Part shown: piece after piece, positions 6,782-11,180 of the stretch
Layout of the letters: each line of letters starts with the position of its first letter
Position numbering within the stretch: the stretch's first letter is position 1
Source of the DNA: an uncultured Marmoricola sp.
Lineage (GTDB): Bacteria > Actinomycetota > Actinomycetes > Propionibacteriales > Nocardioidaceae
NCBI RefSeq assembly: GCF_943913695.1
Contig: NZ_CALTZE010000121.1
Location: 1 to 11,180 of the forward strand
Reading direction: 5' to 3'
Length of the DNA stretch: 11,180 nucleotides
Translations under genes and position numbers: made by a program
Notes under the pieces: generated by a model
What the model saw: the letters and a program-made list of their open reading frames with translations, nothing else
Told to the model about the DNA's origin: nothing
Databases searched by the model: none

Positions 6782-7799
6782 GGCTGCGCTCCTCGGTCCA
6801 GGCCCGGCACAGCTCCAGCGCCTCACGGGCGCCGGGCGCCCAGCCGTCGGCGCCGACCATCTCGGCCAGTCGCGGGTTGATCGTGAAGGGGCGACCGCCC
6901 ACCAGCACGCGTACGTCGGCGCAGCGCGGGTCGGCGCGCAGCTGCTCGATCAGCTGTCGCACGCTGCCGATGTGTCCGGCCATCGTGGCCGAGACCGCGA
7001 GCACGTCGGCGCGCTGCTGGGCCACCTGCTCGATGACGTCGCGGTGGGGCACGTCGGCCCCGAGGTAGGCGGTGCGCCAGCCGGCCTGCTCCAGCAGGTC
7101 GGAGATCATCCGGATGCCGACCTCGTGGGCCTCCGAGCCGACGCTGAGCGCCACGATGCTGTGGCCGAGCAGGGTGCGGTTGAGCAGCATCCGGGGATAG
7201 AGCAGCGAGAGCGAGAGCTGGGTGATCGCGGTCGTGTAGTGCTCGTGGGCGATCGAGATCTCACCGGCCTCCCAGAGCCGGCCGAGCTCGATCTGGGCGG
7301 GCTGCAGGATGGTGAGCATGATGTCGGCGGCGTCGACGTCGGCCAGCATCGCCTCGCGCACGACCTTGATGGCGGCGTCGCGCCGGCCCGCGAGGGCGGC
7401 GGTGAGGTAGTCGCGCGCCGGCCCCGGCTCCAGCGCGACGGCCCCGTCGGTGACCAGGCCGCTGGCGCCGAGCACGGCGGCGGCGTTCTGGAAGTCCTCG
7501 ACCTGCCGCAGCGCGGCCTCGTCGAGGTGGGCGGCCATGGCCTCCCGGATGGCGCGGTCGACGTCCTCCGGGCCGAAGGGCGCTCCGGCACTCTCCAACC
7601 GCACCGACTGCCAGCGCATCTGGTCGGCGAGCAGCTCCGGCACCTCCAGCGCCATGGCCGTGTCGAGCGCCTCGAGGTGCAGCCGCACGACCTCGACCAC
7701 CGAGCTGGTGAGCAGGTGGAGGTCGGCGGCGACCTCCTCGGCGAGGACGCGCGCGTCCACGGGGAGGTCCGACAGCGCGGCAGCCTTCCACGAGGACAT
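6771..7799 (-). CDS. Stand-alone cobalamin-binding protein with CarH-like helix-bundle and B12 domains, candidate B12/light sensor
   Basis: 342 aa from ATG 7799. Residues 1-115 are mostly helical and unrecognised. About 127-205 is a B12-binding helix bundle with W176 and E186-H187 in a W-x9-EH pattern, the cap signature of MerR-B12 photoreceptors such as CarH (Trp131, Glu141, His142 in Thermus). About 213-335 is a Rossmann-type B12 domain with E223-A-H225-E-V-G228, matching the E/DxHxxG motif whose His ligates cobalt. There is no MerR helix-turn-helix and no methyltransferase or mutase domain. The residue after the cap Trp is Glu177, whereas Thermus CarH has the His132 used for light-state bis-His ligation. 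The gene overlaps a sensorless histidine kinase, so it probably signals through protein contact rather than DNA binding. A corrinoid methyl-carrier protein (MtbC-like) is an alternative, but no methyltransferase is nearby. There is no SD before the ATG. Confidence 0.82.
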   Translation of the reverse strand: MSSWKAAALSDLPVDARVLAEEVAADLHLLTSSVVEVVRLHLEALDTAMALEVPELLADQMRWQSVRLESAGAPFGPEDVDRAIREAMAAHLDEAALRQVEDFQNAAAVLGASGLVTDGAVALEPGPARDYLTAALAGRRDAAIKVVREAMLADVDAADIMLTILQPAQIELGRLWEAGEISIAHEHYTTAITQLSLSLLYPRMLLNRTLLGHSIVALSVGSEAHEVGIRMISDLLEQAGWRTAYLGADVPHRDVIEQVAQQRADVLAVSATMAGHIGSVRQLIEQLRADPRCADVRVLVGGRPFTINPRLAEMVGADGWAPGAREALELCRAWTEERSRAV

Positions 7800-7805
7800 G
7801 CAGGC

Positions 7806-7825
7806 GAGCGTACGCGTGTACGCTC
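7806..7825. promoter_or_regulatory. Perfect inverted repeat at the start of the cobalamin-sensor gene; candidate operator overlapping a leaderless promoter
   Basis: GAGCGTAC and GTACGCTC form perfect 8-bp arms around a 4-base GCGT spacer, ending 6 bases before the ATG at 7799. On the minus strand TACGCT (inside the repeat, 7812-7807) fits the TANNNT -10 pattern and lies 7 bases before the ATG, which would place transcription start at the ATG itself and explain the missing SD. A dimeric regulator bound here would block RNA polymerase. The RNA could only contain the repeat if transcription starts further upstream. Confidence 0.55.
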
Positions 7826-7862
7826 ACTTGCGCACTGTTCCTGCCGGTCAGCGACGTGCAGC

Positions 7863-7888
7863 CGTCCGCCCGTCTCACCCAGCGGACG
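7863..7888 (-). terminator. Possible hairpin between the BrkB and cobalamin-sensor genes
   Basis: CGTCCGC and GCGGACG make a perfect 7-bp stem with a 12-base loop, 46 bases after the BrkB stop. It has no U-tract. It could end BrkB transcripts before the sensor promoter, but short GC stems like this also arise by chance. Confidence 0.25.
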
Positions 7889-7934
7889 TCGCGGAGTCCA
7901 GCCCGTGGTCACGCGCGGCGGTCGGATGGCCCGG

Positions 7935-9059
7935 CTAGGCGCGAGGGCCCTTCTCGGGTGCCACGGGCTCCGGGGGGCCGTCCGCCGGCGACTCGGGCTC
8001 GTCGGGCGACTCGGGCTCGTCGGGCGACTCGGGCTCGTCGGGCTTGTCCGAGGACTGGGGCTCCTCGGGCTCGTCGGGCTCGCGGTGCGGGGGCACGCCG
8101 AAGTCGACGTTGACCTCCTCGAAGCCCTTGTGGCGCTGGGCCCGGGCGTAGGCCGTGTAGGCACGGCGGTCGGCCTCGGTCAGGTCGACGGAGTCGGTGA
8201 AGGGGGTCAGCAGCGCCCGCGGCCAGAGCCGGCGTACGAGCACGACGTTGAGCTCCATGCCGAGCACCGCGATCACCGAGGCGATGAAGATCAGCCCGAT
8301 CAGGCCGAGGATCGCCCCGAAGGCCTGGTTGACCTGCGAGGTGCCCTCGGCGATCCGGGCGAGGTAGACCGCCGAGGCGCGCTGCAGCACCTGCCACATC
8401 AGCGCCACGAAGAGCGCGCCCGGGACGGCGTTCTGCCACGGGTGGCTGCGGGCGGCGGCGAGCCGGAAGAGCAGCGTCATGCCCGCCGTGATCACCGCCG
8501 TGGAGGCGATCAGCACCAGCCACCCGCCCGCGGGACCGAGCGCGTCGAGCCAGTCCGAGCGCTGCGCGAGGATCGCGACGCCGCTGACGCCGAGCAGCGC
8601 GGCCCCCGCGGCGAGCAGCACGACCAGGCTCTTGAGCCGGAGCAGGATCGGGTTGGGGCGGCTGTTGCGCGGCACCGACCAGGCGACGTTCATGGCGTTC
8701 TGCATGGCCGAGCCGAGCCCGATGGAGCCGTAGAGCGCGATCGTGGTGCTCACGATGATCGTGGTGAAGGAGCCGGTGAGGCCGTCGGGTGCCCCGAGGT
8801 CCTCGCCGATGACGGGAAACTGGGCGAGCGCGGAGTCGAGCACCTGCTTCTCCAGCTCGGGGTTGCCCTGGAGCACGAAGCCGAGGATCGAGGTGCCGAG
8901 CAGCAGCAGCGGGAAGATCGCGACGAAGGCGTAGTAGGTCATCATCGCCGCCAGGTAGTTGCCCTGGTCGTCGAAGAACTTGTAGACCACCGCGAGCGGC
9001 AGCCCGACGAAGGAGCGGCGACGCTGCGCGCGGTCGGCTGCGCCCACGATCCCCGCCAC
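7935..9059 (-). CDS. YihY/BrkB-family (UPF0761) inner-membrane protein with acidic proline-rich tail
   Basis: 374 aa from GTG 9059; GTG 9047 (Val5) is an alternative start. The family core covers about residues 20-285: an early FFDDQGNYLAAMMTYYAF segment typical of BrkB proteins, membrane helices near 38-62, 98-120, 142-165, 178-200, 212-228 and 245-275, and the conserved GALFVALMWQVLQ and FGAILGLIGLIFIASVIAVLG regions. The family has no settled function; the older ribonuclease-BN naming is an error. After about residue 287 the chain becomes cytosolic, charged and Pro/Glu/Asp/Ser-rich, with DEPESP repeated three times at 341-358. It stands alone on this strand, divergent from azlC with only 33 bases between starts. 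No SD is visible. TAGGTT at 9071-9066 lies 6 bases before the GTG, so a leaderless mRNA is likely. Confidence 0.85.
   Translation of the reverse strand: MAGIVGAADRAQRRRSFVGLPLAVVYKFFDDQGNYLAAMMTYYAFVAIFPLLLLGTSILGFVLQGNPELEKQVLDSALAQFPVIGEDLGAPDGLTGSFTTIIVSTTIALYGSIGLGSAMQNAMNVAWSVPRNSRPNPILLRLKSLVVLLAAGAALLGVSGVAILAQRSDWLDALGPAGGWLVLIASTAVITAGMTLLFRLAAARSHPWQNAVPGALFVALMWQVLQRASAVYLARIAEGTSQVNQAFGAILGLIGLIFIASVIAVLGMELNVVLVRRLWPRALLTPFTDSVDLTEADRRAYTAYARAQRHKGFEEVNVDFGVPPHREPDEPEEPQSSDKPDEPESPDEPESPDEPESPADGPPEPVAPEKGPRA
7990..8043. repeat. Three exact tandem 18-bp repeats inside the BrkB-family gene
   Basis: The unit GACTCGGGCTCGTCGGGC (plus strand) occurs three times without a mismatch and continues into a degenerate copy near 8044-8088. 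It encodes the DEPESP repeats of the protein tail. Because 18 is a multiple of three, copy-number change would lengthen or shorten the tail in frame. Confidence 0.95.
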
Positions 9060-9092
9060 GGACCCAACCTAGCCCTCTGGCATCGTGGCGCC
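9060..9092. promoter_or_regulatory. Compact divergent promoter region between the BrkB-family gene and azlCD
   Basis: Only 33 bases separate the two divergent GTG codons. Minus strand: TAGGTT at 9071-9066, 6 bases before GTG 9059. Plus strand: CATCGT at 9081-9086, 6 bases before GTG 9093. Both weakly fit TANNNT at leaderless spacing, and neither gene has an SD. Any -35 elements must overlap the opposite unit's promoter or coding start. Confidence 0.45.
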
Positions 9093-9773
9093 GTGGAGGA
9101 CGAGCCCGACCCGGTCGCCGCGAGGCGCGGGATCACCCGCACGGCCGTCGGCTTCGGGTTGTACGCCGCGGCGTTCGGCGCGACCTTCGGCGCGGTCTCG
9201 ACCGGGGCCGGGCTCTCGCTGGCCCAGACGCTGGTGCTGAGCCTGGTGATGTTCACCGGCGGGTCGCAGTTCGCCTTCGTCGGCGTGGTCGGGTCGGGCG
9301 GAGCGCCGCTCGCGGGGGCCGCGGCCGCGCTGCTGCTCGGCGTCCGCAACGCCTTCTACGGCATCCCGGTGAGCCGGCTGCTGCGCCCGCGGGGCGCCCG
9401 GAGGCTGCTGGTCGCGCACGCCACGATCGACGAGACCACGGCGATGGCGGTGGCCCAGCCGACCCCGGAGCTCGGCCGCTTCGCCTTCTGGTCCACCTTC
9501 GCCTGGCTGTGCGGGCTGTGGAACGTCGGCACCCTCGCCGGAGCCCTCGTCGGCGGCGCCCTCGACCCCGAGGCGCTCGGCCTCGACGCCGCGGCCCCCG
9601 CGGTCTTCCTCGCCCTGCTGTGGCCGCAGCTGCGCCACCGCACGGCCGCCGTCGTCGCCGTGCTCGGAGGACTGGTGGCCTTCGTGCTCATCCCCCTCGC
9701 CCCTCCCGGCGTGCCCGTCGTGGCAGCCGCGGTCGTCGCGCTGGTCGCCGGCCTGCTCGGACCCGCGTCGTGA
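9093..9773 (+). CDS. azlC: AzlC-family branched-chain amino-acid exporter, large subunit
   Basis: 226 aa from GTG 9093, the only suitable start; the frame is open far upstream, but that part is antisense to other genes. It is a multi-pass membrane protein with hydrophobic segments near 18-38, 42-65, 70-92, 130-155, 165-180, 186-204 and 207-223. Family landmarks are FTGGSQFAF at 54-62, LLGVRNAFYGIP at 81-92 and the loop ATIDETTAM at 110-118. With AzlD it forms a two-subunit exporter for branched-chain amino acids (shown for AzlCD of Bacillus and BrnFE of Corynebacterium; the substrate here is inferred). The stop overlaps the azlD start as GTGA. No Lrp-type regulator gene is adjacent. Confidence 0.9.
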   Translation: MEDEPDPVAARRGITRTAVGFGLYAAAFGATFGAVSTGAGLSLAQTLVLSLVMFTGGSQFAFVGVVGSGGAPLAGAAAALLLGVRNAFYGIPVSRLLRPRGARRLLVAHATIDETTAMAVAQPTPELGRFAFWSTFAWLCGLWNVGTLAGALVGGALDPEALGLDAAAPAVFLALLWPQLRHRTAAVVAVLGGLVAFVLIPLAPPGVPVVAAAVVALVAGLLGPAS

Positions 9774-10093
9774 CCGCGCTGGTCTCGGGGCTATGGGCGG
9801 GGCTGCTGCTCGCCGCCGTCGGCTCCTACCTGCTCAAGCTCGCGGGGGTCTCGCTGCCCGCCGCGGTGCTCGACCACCCGCGCGTACGCCGCATCGCCTC
9901 GCTGCTCCCGGCCGCCATGCTCAGCGCCCTCGTGGTCGTCGAGCTGCTCGACGAGGGTGGTCGTTGGGGCGCCGACTGGCGCACCCTCGCCGGCGTCGCG
10001 GCCGGCGTACTCGCCCTGGCGCTGCGTGCCGGGGTGCTCACGGTCTTCCTCGTCGCGGTCGTCACGACCGCGCTGCTCCGCGCACTTTTCTGA
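9770..10093 (+). CDS. azlD: AzlD-family branched-chain amino-acid exporter, small subunit
   Basis: 107 aa from GTG 9770, overlapping the azlC stop by 4 bases, a typical translational-coupling arrangement. It has three to four hydrophobic helices (about 5-25, 43-62, 70-88 and 88-105) with the AzlD-type pattern of a short loop containing HPRVRRIASLLPAAML in the first half. It is the partner of AzlC; in BrnFE-type systems both subunits are needed for export of isoleucine, leucine, valine or methionine. Length is usual for the family. A new promoter starts just after its stop, so the pair is probably a two-gene unit. Confidence 0.88.
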   Translation: MTALVSGLWAGLLLAAVGSYLLKLAGVSLPAAVLDHPRVRRIASLLPAAMLSALVVVELLDEGGRWGADWRTLAGVAAGVLALALRAGVLTVFLVAVVTTALLRALF

Positions 10094-10103
10094 GCCCGTC
10101 CCC

Positions 10104-10133
10104 TTGACGGATGTGGTGCGCGTCACGCATGGT
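10104..10133 (+). promoter_or_regulatory. Promoter of the DapA-family aldolase gene
   Basis: TTGACG (10104-10109) is a near-consensus -35. An 18-base spacer leads to CATGGT (10128-10133), a weak -10. Transcription would begin around 10140, inside the operator-like palindrome just downstream. Confidence 0.6.
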
Positions 10134-10156
10134 GGGAACGTTCCCGTTAACGTTCC
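10134..10156. promoter_or_regulatory. LacI-type operator plus adjacent half-copy before the aldolase gene
   Basis: GGGAACGTTCCC (10134-10145) is a perfect 12-bp palindrome centred on CG, the hallmark of LacI-family operators in actinobacteria. Twelve bases on, GTTAACGTTCC (10146-10156) repeats AACGTTCC and contains the GTTAAC palindrome, giving a second, imperfect site. The position at the expected transcription start fits repression. No LacI-family gene is in this window. Confidence 0.72.
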
Positions 10157-10171
10157 TATCTGGAGGACCCC

Positions 10172-11095
10172 ATGGCGCTCGACGCTCTCGACCTGCGCGG
10201 CCTGACCCCCGCCCCCGTCACCCCGTTCACCCGCGACCTCGAGGTCGACTACGACGCCGTCGCCTCGCTGACGCGGTGGTACGCCTCGCTGCCGGGCATC
10301 ACCGGCCTGGTCTGCCTCGGCCACGCCGGCGAGGGCACCTACCTCACCCAGGAGGAGCAGGTGAAGGTGATCGAGACGATGGTCGAGCACGCCGGCGACG
10401 TGCCGATCATCGCCGGCATCACCGGCGAGGGCGACAAGGTGGCCGGCCTGGAGGCCAAGCGCGCCGTCGACGCCGGCGCCAAGGCCGGCCTGCTCTACCC
10501 CTCGCACGGCTGGCTCCGCTTCGGCTACCAGGCGGGCGCCCCGCAGGAGCGCTACCGGATCGTCTTCGAGGAGTCCGGCCTGCCGCTGATCCTCTTCCAG
10601 TACCCCGACGCCACCAAGGCGACCTACGACCTCGCGACCCAGCTCGAGATCGGCGCCCAGCCCGGCGTCTTCGCGACCAAGAACGGCGTGCGCAACATGC
10701 GCCGCTGGGACACCGAGATCCCGGTGCTGCGCGAGGAGCTGCCCGAGCTGCAGATCCTCTCCTGCCACGACGAGTACCTGCTGCACACGATGTTCGACGT
10801 CGACGGCCTCCTCGTCGGCTACGGCGGCATCGCGCCCGAGCTGCTCGTCGAGCTGATCGCCGCGGGCAAGGCCCAGGACTACCCCGCGGCCCGCGCCCTG
10901 CACGACACGCTGCTCCCGGTCACCAAGGCCGTCTACCACCGCGGCTCGCACATGGAGGGCACCGTCGCGCTGAAGATGGCCCTGGTCGAGCGCGGCAAGC
11001 TCGAGCACGCCGCCGTACGCCCGCCGCTGCTGCCGCTGGCGCCCGAGGCCCAGGGCGAGATCTCCCTGGCCCTCAAGCACGCCGGGCTGGTCTGA
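10172..11095 (+). CDS. DapA/NanA-family (class I) aldolase, substrate uncertain
   Basis: 307 aa from ATG 10172, with a strong SD (GGAGG, 10162-10166) 5 bases upstream. It is a full-length TIM-barrel protein of the dihydrodipicolinate synthase/N-acetylneuraminate lyase superfamily. K170 in FATKNG is the expected Schiff-base lysine and Y144 in LFQYP the catalytic tyrosine. The substrate-carboxylate loop reads G50-H-A-G-E54 rather than the Thr-Thr-Gly-Glu type of true DapA, and the lysine-biosynthesis Arg context is not evident. A catabolic aldolase or dehydratase acting on a 2-keto acid, such as a sugar-acid derivative, is therefore more likely than lysine synthesis. A LacI-type operator at the promoter supports a substrate-inducible catabolic role. 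The gene ends before a terminator-like hairpin, so it appears monocistronic. The family call is firm; the substrate is not. Confidence 0.85.
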   Translation: MALDALDLRGLTPAPVTPFTRDLEVDYDAVASLTRWYASLPGITGLVCLGHAGEGTYLTQEEQVKVIETMVEHAGDVPIIAGITGEGDKVAGLEAKRAVDAGAKAGLLYPSHGWLRFGYQAGAPQERYRIVFEESGLPLILFQYPDATKATYDLATQLEIGAQPGVFATKNGVRNMRRWDTEIPVLREELPELQILSCHDEYLLHTMFDVDGLLVGYGGIAPELLVELIAAGKAQDYPAARALHDTLLPVTKAVYHRGSHMEGTVALKMALVERGKLEHAAVRPPLLPLAPEAQGEISLALKHAGLV

Positions 11096-11136
11096 CCCTC
11101 AGGCCTCCGCTGACCACCGGCCCCCTCCTCCGCTCG

Positions 11137-11170
11137 ACCCACCGCCGCCCGGCACGCGGCGGCGGTGGGT
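11137..11170 (+). terminator. Strong terminator-like hairpin after the aldolase gene
   Basis: ACCCACCGCCGC (11137-11148) pairs perfectly with GCGGCGGTGGGT (11159-11170), extendable by one inner C-G pair, leaving an 8-base loop. It lies 41 bases after the stop. There is no U-tract, as is common for actinobacterial terminators. It might also serve a convergent gene beyond the right edge. Confidence 0.7.
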
Positions 11171-11180
11171 GGGCCCTGCC

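Noticed and set aside
6782..6826. Longer start for the histidine kinase at 6826
   Set aside because: It adds 15 low-complexity residues inside the upstream gene. GTG 6781 has a good SD at 7 bases.
7990..8043. Tandem repeat as a possible CRISPR array
   Set aside because: The units are contiguous 18-mers without spacers and lie inside a coding region.
6045..9773. A continuous plus-strand open frame of 1242 codons
   Set aside because: Only the last part from 9093 is a gene (azlC). The rest is antisense to the kinase, cobalamin-sensor and BrkB genes and is low-complexity Arg/Gly/Asp/His sequence typical of shadow frames in GC-rich DNA.
1..11180. tRNA, rRNA, insertion sequences, attachment sites, phage or defence genes
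   Set aside because: No cloverleaf-like sequence, transposase, integrase, terminal repeats or defence-type domain could be recognised; coding density and composition are uniform.

Overview
The window is very GC-rich and dense, with short gaps, frequent GTG starts and heavy use of G/C-ending codons. This points to a high-GC actinobacterium. The style of the secreted coiled-coil protein and the overall gene set suggest a Nocardioides-like member of Propionibacteriales, but that placement is inference; no rRNA or other marker gene is present. I see no mobile element, CRISPR array, tRNA or rRNA.

Layout. Positions 1-9059 are read entirely from the minus strand and 9093-11095 from the plus strand. 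In minus-strand transcription order: (i) a YihY/BrkB-family membrane protein (9059-7935); (ii) a two-gene sensory unit, made of a stand-alone cobalamin-binding protein resembling the sensor half of CarH (7799-6771) and an overlapping soluble histidine kinase (6781-5999); (iii) a thiamine-uptake operon headed by a TPP riboswitch (about 5936-5850), then thiB (5834-4794), thiP (4818-3181), thiQ (3178-2177) and a PAP2/Aur1-like membrane phosphatase-family gene 10 bases later (2166-1075); (iv) the 5' part of a secreted coiled-coil protein, probably an NlpC/P60 cell-wall hydrolase, running off the left edge (896 to <1), with a strong hairpin in its leader. On the plus strand: azlC and azlD, a branched-chain amino-acid exporter pair overlapping by 4 bases (9093-9773, 9770-10093), then a DapA-family aldolase (10172-11095) behind its own promoter, a LacI-type operator and a strong SD, ending in a terminator-like hairpin at the right edge.

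How the parts work together. The riboswitch should shut down ThiB/ThiP/ThiQ when intracellular thiamine pyrophosphate is high. The PAP2 gene may simply sit at the operon end, or may release thiamine from phosphate esters outside the membrane. The cobalamin protein keeps the CarH-type cap and His signatures but has no DNA-binding domain; its overlap with a kinase that lacks a sensor domain suggests that B12 and/or light is sensed by one protein and signalled by the other. This is the most unusual system in the window. No response regulator is encoded nearby.
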